A stretch of DNA of 64,000 bases. It comes from Liolophura sinensis (Eukaryota; Mollusca; Polyplacophora; Chitonida; Chitonidae). The notes under the pieces are model-generated. The model did not search any database. It was given only the letters and a program-made list of their open reading frames with translations, and was not told where the DNA came from. The translations under genes were made by a program, and so were the position numbers. The stretch covers positions 91,009,805-91,073,804 of the forward strand of contig NC_088295.1 in the NCBI RefSeq assembly GCF_032854445.1, read 5' to 3'. This document shows positions 52,530 through 64,000 of this stretch, piece by piece; within the stretch, counting starts at the first letter, position 1; each line of letters begins with the position of its first letter.

Positions 52530-53590
52530 CTTTGTTCTGTGACCACAAACATGTACTGTGATCTTTGTTTTGTGACCATTAACACATGCCATGATCTTTG
52601 TTCTGTGGCCACTAACATATACTATGATCTTTGTTCTGTGACCATTAACACATGCCATGATCTTTGTTCTGTGACCACTAACATATACTATGATCTTTGT
52701 TCTGGGTCCATTAACACATGCTATGATCTTTGTTCTGTGATCACTAACACATACTGTGATCTTTGTTCTGTGACCACTAACATATACTGTGATCTTTGTT
52801 CTGTGACCACTTACACATGCTATGATCTTTGTTCTGTGACCACTAACACATACTGTGATCTTTGTTCTGTGACCACTAACATATACTGTGATCTTTGTTC
52901 TGTGAGCACTAACATGCTATGATCTTTGTTCTGTGACCACTAACACATACTGTGATCTTTGTTCTGTGACCACTAACATATACTGTGATCTTTGTTCTGT
53001 GACCATTAACACATGATATGATCTTTGTTCCGTGACCACTAACATATATTGTGATCTTTGTTTTGTGACCACTAACATATACTGTGATATTTGTTCTGGG
53101 ACCATTAACACATGCTATGATCTTTGTTCTGTGACCATTAACACATGCTATGATCTTTGTTTTGTGACCACTAACATATACTGTGATATTTGTTCTGTGA
53201 CCAGTAACAGATACTGTGATCTTTGTTCTGTGACCATTAACACATGCTATGATCTTTGTTCTGTGATCACTACCAGATACTGTGATATTTGTTCTGTGAC
53301 CACTAACACATGCTATGATCTTTGCTCTGTGACCACTAACATATACTGTGATCTTTGATCTATGACCACTAACACATGCTATGATCTTTGTTCTGTGACC
53401 ACTAACACATACTGTGATCTTTGTTTTGTGACCACTTACAGATACTGTGATATTTGTTTTGTAACCACTAACACATGCTATGATCTTTGTTCTGTGACTA
53501 CTAACATATACTGTGATATTTGTTCTGTGACCATTAACACATACTGTAATCTTTGATCTATGACCACTAACACATACTATGATCTAGGCT
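52530..53590. repeat. 33-bp tandem repeat, about 32 copies
   Basis: Units GATCTTTGTTCTGTGACCAC, TAACATATACTGT with CATTAACACATGCTAT variants. The period is 33 bp (52561 to 52594). At least two unit types alternate irregularly. Confidence 0.92.
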
Positions 53591-55256
53591 TTCAAGAAAG
53601 AAAAAAATATTCTCCCTAAGTATAAGAATAAAAATTCTTAAAAAAGGAAAAAATGTTCTTCTTTGCTGTGACAATGATCAGGGAAAAAATCGGGGTATCT
53701 TCGCCGTCAGCTGTAACTATTTATTAAATAGCCCTTGCTTGTGATTTTTCCCATGTTGGGTTTTGTAGTCATTTTATTTTGTTAACTTTATAATAATAGT
53801 GATTAATATTTCAAAATGCTAAATTTCATTTTATTCAGCTGTTTTGGGGAACTAGCATGATAGTTTATAAGGGTTTACAACACTTCACGTAATTATATTG
53901 TTACCTAACGAAAGCCTAGAATCTGCTTTTCACCTGACTTTTGACTTCCAACAAAATCTATGAATGGCTTGTAACCAGGCGAATAGTGGTTGTAGTTTTA
54001 GATTTAAGACAGACTTTCCTGTTTTTCTGCATGAAAAAATGACAGCTCACTACAGCTTCATCATATGTCATATCAATGTTAAATACACTGTATAGAATTA
54101 CACGAAAATTGTTAATAGTGCTACAAAACATCACAAAGATCAAACAGTTTATATCTACCATTAATTCAGCTAGAACCTGATATTTTTGCCAAACAAAGGA
54201 ACAATGTACATCTTTTGGTATTAATTGATTTTGGAAAGGATGTAGACCTAAATTCCGACACCAAAGGTATTGAAATAGATGTACGGAATATAGTCTGGGT
54301 GAGTATATATGCAGACGACACGGAGTTCTTCCAGTGAGTGGTCTTTAGAGCAAACCCAGCAGTTATACAAATATACTGAGCGGTTTAAAACACATCGATG
54401 TGGATAATTCCACTTGTACATATCGCTCGGTTCAGTTATGTGAGCGACTAGGCGGATCTTCAGTCAGTATTCTGGTTGTAAAAACTGAAACAAGAATAGA
54501 TAAAACTGAAACCCAACTTTAATTGCGAATCATGAAGACAAAATATAGTTCAGGAATGAAAAAGTTAGCCTATAGGCACATACATTAGTGTACAAAAATT
54601 GCTCTTCACATAAGAAGTATAAACAATATACCTTTTATATATGGTCACCAATAGAGTGTTAGCCGATAGATAAACTGCACCGCGAAGACCAATTGTCAAT
54701 GGAAAACGTTTGACTAGACGCAAATGACCCCATAAATAATCTCAACTGCCAGGATAAACAACGGAAAACGTTTGACTGGACTCAAAAATATGTGAATATA
54801 AACTTATCTGTATCCATGTAGGCTTCACTACTTGTGGAATTTCGGGCTCAAGCTAATCTATAACAAAGTATATCAGCGTTGAAATTTAAATTTACGAATG
54901 ATATAAAATGTCCGTGAGACTAGAGAGACATCTGACGTCTTGTGCAGTGATTAGAGATTGGTTGTTTGCAGCAGTCAGTCATAATCGTATTGTGCTATTC
55001 CGCTAAAGCCGCGGATTTTTTCGCTTGTAGGGACAAATTTAATCGTCCGCGAAATACGCTGAAGATATTCGCAGAACAGGTGCAGACACACTATTGTCTA
55101 TTTCTTTTAGAGAGTCGTCCAATTTCAACTGAAATTCACAAAATATGCCTGTACGAGCGAAAAAATCAGTCCAGTGTGTCCCTAGCTTAAGTAACATACA
55201 GAAGTAAACAAGGCGGGAAATCGCCGCCTCTGCTTGTTTACATCAGACACATTTTG
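53591..55256. other. AT-rich unique sequence, no gene recognised
   Basis: One local duplication of GGAAAACGTTTGACT (about 54700-54780). No gene, RNA or transposon recognised. Confidence 0.45.
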
Positions 55257-55268
55257 ACAATTATAGGA
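55257..55268. repeat. SINE target-site duplication, left copy
   Basis: ACAATTATAGGA, identical to 55590-55601. Confidence 0.85.
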
Positions 55269-55589
55269 GTGAGTAAGTGCTTGAAGTTTAAGGTCGTACT
55301 TGACAATTTTTTATTCATATGACGACGAAGGAGTCCTCAGAGTGCTTGTAATCTGCCGCTTTTTTATCTACTGCTGCTTCACTGAGACGACTTATCGATG
55401 GCAAGTAAGCAGCCCCTCCATTATACTTATGCGAGACAACCAGTCGTTGCGCTATCTCCTCCATGCTGAAAGCCACACGAGGAAGTTACTTCCTCTTTTG
55501 AGGTCTTAAGAGTGACCCGACCTAGGATTGACCCTCGATCTACCACCTCCCGATGCGGTTGCTCTACCAACTGTGCTCTCGTGGAAATA
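55269..55589 (-). mobile_element. tRNA-derived SINE with 12-bp target-site duplication
   Basis: 321 bp. The minus strand starts with a tRNA-like head: A-box region GCACAGTTGGTAGAGC and B-box-like GGGTCAATCC. A body and a 3' end follow with the stem GTCGT/ACGAC, CTTAAAC and an (ACTC)-type tail. It is flanked by ACAATTATAGGA at 55257-55268 and 55590-55601. The complete duplication shows a full insertion. The B box is mutated from the GGTTCGANTCC consensus, so Pol III activity is doubtful. Confidence 0.85.
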
Positions 55590-55601
55590 ACAATTATAGG
55601 A
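55590..55601. repeat. SINE target-site duplication, right copy
   Basis: ACAATTATAGGA, identical to 55257-55268. Confidence 0.85.
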
Positions 55602-55692
55602 AAGCTGCAGGAAATGAGAGTCAGATATATTCCTGTAGAAATGGGCCGTTCTTGTCATTCGCCTTGGATAGCTAGTAAACATATTGCACTGT

Positions 55693-56090
55693 GAATATAA
55701 GGCGTGTAAATATAAGGCGTGTGAATATAAGGCCTGTGAATATAAGGCCTGGGAATATAAGGCCTGTGAATATATCAGGTTTGGGAATATAAGGCCTGTG
55801 AATATATCAGGTCTGGGAATATAAAGCCTGTGAATATAAAGCCTGTGAACATAAGACCTTTGAATATAAAACCTGCGAATATAAGGCCTGTGAATATAAA
55901 GCCTGGGAATATAAGGCCTGTGAATAAAAGGGCTGTGAATATAAGGCCTGGGAATGTAAGGCCTGTGAATATAAAACCTATGAATATAAAACCTGTGAAT
56001 ATAAGGCCTGTGAATATAAAACCCGTGAATATAAGGCCTGTGAATATAAGGCTTGGGAATATGAGGCCTGGAAATATAAGGCCATTATAT
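55693..56090. repeat. 15-bp tandem repeat, about 26 copies
   Basis: Units GTGAATATAAGGCCT with GGGAATATAAGGCCT and AAACCT variants. The five-codon period gives pentapeptide frames on both strands. Confidence 0.92.
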
Positions 56091-58494
56091 ATTTCGATAT
56101 TGTTCAAGTATAGCCTATGGGCAACACATTGAGGCCCATGGTGGCTCGTATGAACCCAAAGTACCTATTGAGTCGATCAGTCGGACAAGGAACATTTCAA
56201 TAAAAAAAAAAGGTGCCGTTGTTTTGTTTGCGACTCTCACTGATGGCAGACGCGTAGCGACTGAAAGAGCCATGCAGTTCTGTCTTGTGGTCTTCGAACA
56301 AATCATCGATTAACTGACAGAAATGCTCATTTTATTATTTGTTATTTTGCTGTAGACGTCATGACTGAAACAAAAGGCACAAAATCCTCTCTTTCAGACA
56401 GACGAGACCTTATGACATAGTCAATGTTTGAGACAAAGCCATACATGTGGACATAGAGGGTGGGTCATACTTAGCCTGTGCTACCCTTATTTCGCATCAC
56501 ATCATTGAATGGCAGAACAAAGCCTTTCAGCCCAAGAGGGCAGTGAATAACGCTGCTTACTTACCTCCTTAAGTTCCCGTATGTACCGTACTGCTCTTGT
56601 GTATGCACTTACACCCTGCAGAAGTTCAGTATATCAGTTTAGAACCTCTCGTACTTAGACCTGTTAACAAATGTACATTCCTTTTTGAATGATTTCTTTA
56701 TGAATAATCCTGTATAATGAATAAGTTATTTGAGGGGGGGGGGGGGCTGGGGGGGTTGGAGGGGGTCTCAGCTGTCGCAGACGCATGGATCTTTCTTTTT
56801 TCTGGTAACAGCCTGACGCTCTTTTTACAGTGCAGCCTGTGTTGCCCGCAGGCGTGGCGATATAGCTAAGCAAAGCATACATAATGTGTTAACTGCCATA
56901 CACGTGATCAATGACACGTGTTACAGACTTTTCTTGTTTAGTTTATTGATCTAATATATACATACATTAATAATATGTATATATGTTTTAAAATCAACGT
57001 GACTACACATAAAACATTATTATCAATTAGCAGACTTGTATATAACAATTTTCTTTAACGTTTGAGAAATACCTACTAAAATTAGACACTTTGGGGCTTT
57101 GGTTCAGTGTGGTTTAAAACCCCAATCGTTTATTTAACGCCTTAATAAACAATAAACTAGTGTAAAAATCATTCATCACTTATCATTAATGGTTATATTA
57201 TTGAATAAATACACAATATAATCCTCCCCCTCACCCTGTCCCACCCACGCACCTCTCACCAGCATACCTCTATCAACCACTAAGCAGCTGGCGAAGGGAT
57301 ACCTATCATCCCTCACCTCACCCCAGTCTTCCACTACCCATAGTGCATATGTATTTTCCGGCTGACTATTGCGCAGATTGACTGATCGACGGCGGAAATG
57401 TAACCTCGCCCACATGAAGATGACGTTGGCTAGGTCAGACATACTTTTCTTATGGCCATAGTCCAAAATTAATTTCCCATTTACTTTCATGTTAACATTT
57501 GGCCGCACAACACCGTCCCTAAAACTGGCGAATCCTGAACGCCCCAGGTGTGATAACCATTGTCCCTTTAAAAAAACACCTCAGTTAAATTCCTGACAGG
57601 AGTTAACCGGTGAACCAGAACTTTTTCAATACTTTTGCCTCGTGTGCATCTACCTCCATTTCGTTATAAACCTGATCATTTTTACCTAGAATGAAACCTT
57701 GAGGCCTGCCCTACCTAATGATTTTATTTGAAGAGCATAAAAAACAATAAAGGCAGCCCAAAGGAGCAAAAGAAAATATACCTAAAAATAACGAGGGATC
57801 ACGTTAATTGTAGACTGTAGCCCGGTGCAGAGACCCGTAGCCTGCCGCCTGCTATCTCTGTTGAGAGAGCTCACAACCTGATACAGATGGCTAATTAACA
57901 TAATCCTGATTGGCCAAATGGAAATGATTGTAACATCGTACGTAATCCGGCACGCGTTGTTGTTGTACATTTACTGTGAATAAACAATGCTCAAGTAGTT
58001 TTTATTTCGTTGGAAATGCAAGGCCCATGTCCACTTCAGCCAATGAAGAATTTTACTTGCTCGCCAAGGCACTTTTCTCGCACGGAGCGTTCACTGAATA
58101 ACATAGGCTACGTCACCTTTCACTCGTATCAGAAAACCAGATGTCTTTCACAAGAGCATAGAATCGATAGGGGCCAATGGTCTGTCGTGGAAAGATCAGG
58201 TCCGGCACAGAATATAGCCTACCCCTGTGCAACTGGCAGGGTTACCTTGGAAGAACTGTCGGATAGCATTTCTCCCTCGTTCTTGCTTGTTTGTGTTGAT
58301 ATCTACAAACATGTACTATTCACAACATACAGTATAGGCATGTAGACTGTGTATAGTTTAGTATTAATATTTTTTTTGCTTTAATTTTGTTTTCAAAACA
58401 ATTTGTCATGTTATATTTTTGAAAGTATGGGTCAGTTATGTTATTCTTGCGCAGTTGTATGCATCAGCCACTGTATATATTAATACGCAGTGAA
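56091..58494. other. Unique sequence with a poly(G) tract, no gene recognised
   Basis: A G-rich tract at 56734-56766 starts with 13 consecutive G and is a G-quadruplex candidate. Frames of about 110 codons at 57176-57508 (minus) and 58010-58345 (plus) have no recognisable motif and are not called. Confidence 0.45.
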
Positions 58495-59205
58495 TACACA
58501 ACATGCTGAGTAAGTGAAATTCCATGCATCAGCTGATTTATACATCAGTCCACATGTATTGTGTACACAGTATGCTGAATATCTGAAGTTGTATGCATCA
58601 GCTGATTTACACGTCAGTCCACACATAGTGTGTACACAGTATGCTGAATATCCGAAGTTGTATGTATCAGCTGATTTACACGTCAGTCCACACATAGTGT
58701 GTACACAGTATGCTGAATGTGTGAAGTTGTATGTGTCAGCTGATTTACACGTCAGTCCACACATAGTGTGTACACAGTATGCTGAATATCCGAAGTTGTA
58801 TGTATCAGCTGATTTATACATCAGTCCACACGTATTGTGTACACAGTATGCTGAATATCCGAAGTTGTATGTATCAGCTGATTTATACATCAGTCCACAC
58901 GTATTGTGTACACAGTATGCTGAATATCCGAAGTTGTATGTATCAGCTGATTTATACATCAGTCCACACGTATTGTGTACACAGTATGCTGAATTTGTGA
59001 AGTTGTATGCATCAGCTGATTTATACATCAGCCCACACATATTGTGTACACAGTATGCTGAATGTGTGAAGTTGTATGCATCAGCTGATTTACACGTCAG
59101 TCCACACATAGTGTGTACACAGTATGCTGAATGTGTGAAGTTGTATGTGTCAGCTGATTTATACATCAGTCCACACGTATTATGTACACTGTATGTAGAT
59201 TTACG
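58495..59205. repeat. 69-bp tandem repeat, about ten copies
   Basis: Units CCGAAGTTGTATGTATCAGC, TGATTTATACATCAGTCCAC, ACGTATTGTGTACACAGTAT, GCTGAATAT. The 23-codon period opens frames on both strands. Confidence 0.92.
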
Positions 59206-60054
59206 GACTACAACAGCGCTCTAGTTTCCACAAGCTACACCATAACACGGACTACAACGTAGCTCTACTTTCCTCAAGCTACACCATAGCACGGACTACA
59301 ACGTCGCTCTAGTTTCTGCATGGGGCTACACCATAGCACGGACTACAACGTCGCTCTAGTTTCCACAAGCTCCACCATAGCACGGACTACAACAGCGCTC
59401 TAGTTTCCACAAGCTACACCATAACACGGACAACAAGGTAGCTCTACTTTCCTCAAGCTTTACCATAGCACGGACTACAACGTCGCTCTAGTTTCCTCAA
59501 GCCACACCATAGCACGGATTACAACATTGCCCTTGTTTCCCCAAGCTACACCATAGCACGGACTACCGCAACGCTCCAGATTCCACAAATTACACCATAG
59601 CACGGACTACATCAGCGTTCTACTTTCCTCAAGCCACACCACAGCACGGACTACAACGTCGCTCTAGTTTCCACAAGCTACACCATAGCAAGGACTACAA
59701 CGTCGCTCTAGTTTCCACAAATTACACCATAGCACGGACTACAACAGCGCTCTAGTTTCCACAAGCTACACCATACCACGGACTACAACGTCGCTGTAGT
59801 GTCCTCAAGCTACACCATAGCACGGACAACAACGTCACTTTAGTTTCCACAAGGCACGCCATAGCACGGACTAAAAAGTCGCTCTAGTTTCTGCATGCTA
59901 CACCATAGTACGGACTAGAACGTCGCTCTAGTTTCCACAAGCTATACCATAGCACGGACTACAACAGCGCTGTAGTTTCCACAAGCTACACCACAACATG
60001 GACTACAACGTCGCTCTAGTTTCCACAAGCCACACCATAGCACGGACTACAATA
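59206..60054. repeat. 44-bp tandem repeat, about 19 copies
   Basis: Units CACGGACTACAACGTCGCTC, TAGTTTCCACAAGCTACACC, ATAG. The period is 44 bp (59246 to 59290). It joins the 69-bp array directly at its left. Confidence 0.92.
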
Positions 60055-60164
60055 TCACATTAAACCCAGATGTCATATCATTAACAGTCATATCACATTT
60101 CACCCAGATGTCACACCATGGACAGTCATATCACATTTCACTCAGATGTCACATCATCCGTTGT
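60055..60164. repeat. 38-bp tandem repeat, about three copies
   Basis: CCCAGATGTCA recurs at about 60065, 60103 and 60141. A short bridge between the 44-bp and 36-bp arrays. Confidence 0.75.
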
Positions 60165-61905
60165 ATCTTGTGTGAGATCTGTAAGACATTTAGTGGGTGT
60201 ATCTCATGTGAATTCTGTAATACATTACCTTGTTGTATCTTGTGTGAGTTCTGTAAAACATGACCTTGTTGTATCTTGCGTGAATTCTGTAATACATTAC
60301 TTTGTTGTATCTTGTGTGAGATCTGCAATACATTACTTTGTTGTATCTTGTGTGAGTTCTGTAATACATTACCTTGTTGTATCTTGTGTGAGTTCTGTAA
60401 TACATTGCTTTGTTGTATCTTGAGTGAATTCTGTAATACATGCCCTTGTTGTATCTTGTGTGAGTTCTGCAATACATTACCTTGTTGTATCTTGTGTGAG
60501 TTCTGTAATACATTACTTTGTTGTATCTTGTGTGAGTTCTGTAATACATTACTTTGTTGTATCTTGAGTGAATTCTGTAATACATGCCCTTGTTGTATCT
60601 TGTGTGAGTTCTGTAATACATTACCTTGTTGTATCTTGTGTGAGTTCTGTAATATATTACCTTGTTGTATCTTGAGTGAATTCTGTAATACATGACCTTG
60701 TTGTATCTTGAGTGAATTCTGTAATACATTACCTTGTTGTATCTTGTGTGAGATCTGCAATACATTACTTTGTTGTATCTTGTGTGAGTTCTGTAATACA
60801 TGACCTTGTTGTATCTTGTGTGAATTCTGTAATACATGACCTTGTTGTATCTCATGTGAATTCTGTAATACATGACCTTGTTTTATCTCATGTGAGTTCT
60901 GTAATACATGATCTTGTTGTATCTTGTGTGAGTTCTGTGATACATTACCTTGTTGTATCTCATGTGAGTTCTGTAATACATTACCTTGTTGCATCTTGTG
61001 TGAGTTCTGTAATACATTACTTTGTTGTATCTTGTGTAAGTTTTGTAATACATTACCTTGTTGTATCTCATGTGAGTTCTGTAATACATTACCTTGTTGT
61101 ATCTTGAGTGAATTCTGTAATACATGCCCTTGTTGTATCTTGTGTGAGTTCTGTAATACATGACCTTGTTGTATCTCATGTGAGTTCTGTAATACATCAC
61201 CTTGTTGTATCTTGTGTAAGTTCTGTAATACATGACCTTGTTGTATCTTGTGTGAGTTCTGCAATACACGACCTTGTTGTATTTTGTGTGAGTTCTGTAA
61301 TACATTACCTTGTTGCATCTTGTGTGAGTTCTGTAATACATGACCTTGTTGTATCTCATGTGAATTCTGTAATATATTACCTTATTGTATCTTGCGTGGG
61401 TTCTGTAATACATTACTTTGTTGTATCTTCTGTGAATTCTGTAATACATTACCTTGTTGTATCTTGTGCGAGTTCTGTAAAACATTACCTTATTGCATTT
61501 TGTGTGAGTTCTGTAATACATTACCATTTTGCATCTTGTGTGAATTCTGTAATACATGGCCTTGTTGTATGTCATGGGAATTCTGTAATACATTACCTTG
61601 TTGTATCTCATGTGAATTCTGTAATACATGCCCTTGTTGTATCTTGTGTGAATTCTGTAATACATTACCTTGTTGTATCTTGTGTGAGTTCTGCAATACA
61701 CTACCTTGTTGTATCTTGTGTGAGTTCTGTAATACATTACCTTGTTGCATCTTGTGTGGGTTCTGTAATACATGACCTTGTTGTATCTTGTATGAGTTCT
61801 GTAATACATTACCTTGTTGTATCTTGTGTGAGTTCTGTAATACATTACCATTTTGCATCTTGTGTGGGTTCTGTAATACATGACCTTGTTGTACCTTGTC
61901 AGTAT
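60165..61905. repeat. 36-bp tandem repeat, family 1, about 48 copies
   Basis: Units CTTGTGTGAGTTCTGTAATA, CATTACCTTGTTGTAT. Continuous direct repeats without spacers. Frames over 250 codons on both strands encode 12-residue periodic peptides and are by-products. Confidence 0.94.
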
Positions 61906-64000
61906 TGTATAGCATTCCTTGATCGTATCTGGAATCAGCACTGAATACCATTAATTGATCGCATCTGGTATCATTTCTATACAACATTACCTGATTGCAT
62001 CTCTTTCCAGTACTGTATACCATTTTATGATCGTATCTCCTATCAATAATATTTACAATTACCTGATTGCATCTCGTATCAATGCTGTGAACCATTATTT
62101 GATCTTATCTCGTATCAGTACTGTATAGCATTCCCTGACTGCATCTTTCACCATTACTATTTACCTTTACCTGATCGTATCTGGTATCAGTACTGTATAC
62201 CATGACCAGATCGTATCTCGTATCAGTACTGTATACCATTACTTCAGCGTATCTCGTATCAATAGGGTATACCATTATCTGATTATATCTCCAATGAGTA
62301 GGGTTTACTATTACCTGATCGTATCAGTACAGTATACCATTACCCGAGTATATCTGGTATCAGTCGATTGTACCATTATCTGATTGTATCTGGTATTAGA
62401 AGGGAATACCATTGCCTGAGTGTATCAAGTATCAGTGGGGTATACCATTATTTGCTCGTACCTAATATCAGTACTCTATACCATAACCTAATCGTATCTT
62501 TCATCATTAGTGTATACCATGATCAGGCCGAATCTCGTATCAGTACTGTATACCATTACCTGATCGCTTCTGGTATTATTTCTATATACCATAACCTGAT
62601 TGCATCTCGTGTCAGTACTGTATACCATTGCCTGGTCGTATCTGGTATCAGTAGGGTCTACTATTACCTGATCGTATATAATATCAGTACTGTATACCAT
62701 TGCCTGATCGTATATAATATCAGTACTGTATACCATTGCCTGATCGTATATAATATCATTACTGTATACCATTACCTGATCGTATATAACATCAGTACTG
62801 TATACTATTTGCCTGATCGTATATAATATCAGTACTGTACAGTGTTCCTTGACTGTATCTCGTATCAGCACTGTATACCATTACCTGAGCGTATCTGGTA
62901 TCAATACTGTATACCATTACCTGATCGTATGTCTTATTATTAGTGTATAACATGACCATACCGAATCTCGGTATCATTTCTATATAACATTATCTCATCG
63001 TATCTGGTATTAGTAGCGTATAGCATGACCAGGTCGTTTCTGGTATTAGCACTGTATAGCTCTATCTGATGGTATTTTGTGTCGGTACTCCATAGTTTTC
63101 CCTGATTACATCTGGTATTAATACTTTATACCAATATCTGGTCTGATATGCAGTAGGGCATTTCATTACCTGATTGTGCATAATATTAGTATCGTATACC
63201 ATTACCTGATCATATCTTGTCTCAATATTTTAAACTGTTACCAGCTCGTATCTTGTATCAGTACTGTACACCATTGCCTGGCTGCATCTAGCATCAGTAC
63301 TATATACCATTATCTCACCGTATCTGGTATCAGGAGTGTATAGGTTTACCTGATGGTACATGTATCTCGTATCAGTACTCCATAGCTTTCCCTGGTTGTA
63401 TCTGGTATCAGTACTATACACCATTACCTGGTCAACTCTGGTATGCAGTAGGGCATTTCATTACCTGATCGTATCAGTGCCGTTTGTCTAATATCAATAC
63501 TGTGTACCATTACCTGATCGTAACTGGTATCAGTAGGGTATATCATTACTTGATCGTATCCGTAGTGTATACTATTACCCAGTAGGGTATTTCATTACCA
63601 GATCGTGTATAACATTAGTACTGCATACCATTACCTGAGCCAGTCTAATATCATTAAGGTATACCACCACCTGAGTGCATCTCGTGTCAGTACTGTATAC
63701 GATCACCTGAGCGCATCTGGTATCAATATTGTACACCATCACCTGAGTGTATCTCATTCCAGTGGTGTGTACCATTTCCCTATATTTTATACCATTACGT
63801 ATCTCGTGTCATTACTGTATAGCCTTAAATGAGTGTAACTCTATCAGTACTGTATAGCATTAACTCAGCCTATCTCCTATCAATCCTTTAAACCATTATC
63901 TGAACATATCTCGTATGATTACTGTATTCCATTACCTGAGGGTATCTCGTATCAAGCCTGTACACAATTACCTGATCGTAGGTCGTATAAAGACTGTACA
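61906..64000. repeat. 36-bp tandem repeat, family 2, diverged, running off the right edge
   Basis: Units GATCGTATCTCGTATCAGTA, CTGTATACCATTACCT. Same period as family 1 and about 26 of 36 positions identical between consensus units by eye. Much more diverged unit to unit, with occasional shorter units. Confidence 0.88.

Noticed and set aside
55510-55589. Genuine tRNA gene
   Set aside because: A and B boxes are recognisable but degraded, there is no complete cloverleaf, and it heads a 321-bp element with a target-site duplication.
57176-57508. 110-codon minus-strand frame as a gene
   Set aside because: No motif or context, and a length compatible with chance.
58010-58345. 111-codon plus-strand frame as a gene
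   Set aside because: No motif or context, and it ends just before the 69-bp array.
60149-61941. Long frames (up to 389 codons) on both strands in the 36-bp arrays
   Set aside because: They arise because the period is 12 codons without stops. They occur on both strands, have no domain, and often lack splice or start context.
60165-64000. CRISPR array (36-bp direct repeats)
   Set aside because: Units are contiguous without unique spacers, there are no cas genes, and the context is a eukaryotic genome.

Overview
The window is eukaryotic genomic DNA dense in transposons and minisatellites. It most likely comes from a mollusc or another lophotrochozoan. The evidence is a spliced carbohydrate sulfotransferase gene with GT-AG introns, non-LTR retrotransposons with poly(A) or tetranucleotide tails, a tRNA-headed SINE with target-site duplication, and several copies of a dispersed repeat core that I associate with molluscan genomes. 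No prokaryotic gene organisation is present.

Left part (1-40.7 kb). Positions 1-3566 hold a decayed, minus-strand protein-primed family B DNA polymerase of the Polinton/Maverick type, with a small cysteine-rich ORF upstream. From 3730 to about 40,668 lies a head-to-tail array of one L1/Tx1-like LINE, called LINE-A here, with a unit of about 6.1 kb, all on the minus strand. It consists of one 3'-truncated copy (copy 0) and five full-length copies (1-5). Each unit, read on the minus strand, has a 517-521 bp leader (about 499 bp in copy 5), a poly(T) run of 16-45 nt, ORF1 (about 503 aa, CCHC knuckles and an acidic tail), ORF2 (1258 aa, endonuclease plus reverse transcriptase), a 252-254 bp 3'UTR ending in a hairpin, and poly(A). 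The next unit starts at a GATA microsatellite. Copies 1, 3, 4 and 5 have both ORFs open. Copy 2 has a 22-bp deletion in ORF1, and its ORF2 is split by a complete second LINE (LINE-B, 12269-17947, I/Nimb-like with RNase H) flanked by a 12-bp target-site duplication.

Right part (40.7-64 kb). This part holds the only probable host gene, a three-exon minus-strand carbohydrate sulfotransferase: exon 1 with a membrane anchor at 45811-45907, a 32-nt microexon at 44417-44448, and the catalytic exon at 41673-42779. The exon phases fit exactly. Both introns carry minisatellites. The rest is AT-rich unique DNA with a tRNA-derived SINE (55269-55589), two fuller copies and one short copy of a SINE-like core, a decayed reverse transcriptase fragment (about 50.9-51.2 kb), and tandem arrays with periods of 15, 33, 36, 38, 44, 48, 50-52, 51, 69 and 72 bp.

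Two signals stand out. The LINE-A array looks built by repeated insertion at, or exchange around, a GATA tract, with homopolymers of opposite sense at both ends of the coding body. Separately, LINE-B, the dispersed repeat and the tRNA-SINE appear to share a 3'-terminal stem-loop whose stem sequence changes in a compensatory way. Several minisatellites of different period also share a 20-bp core. All alignments were made by eye.
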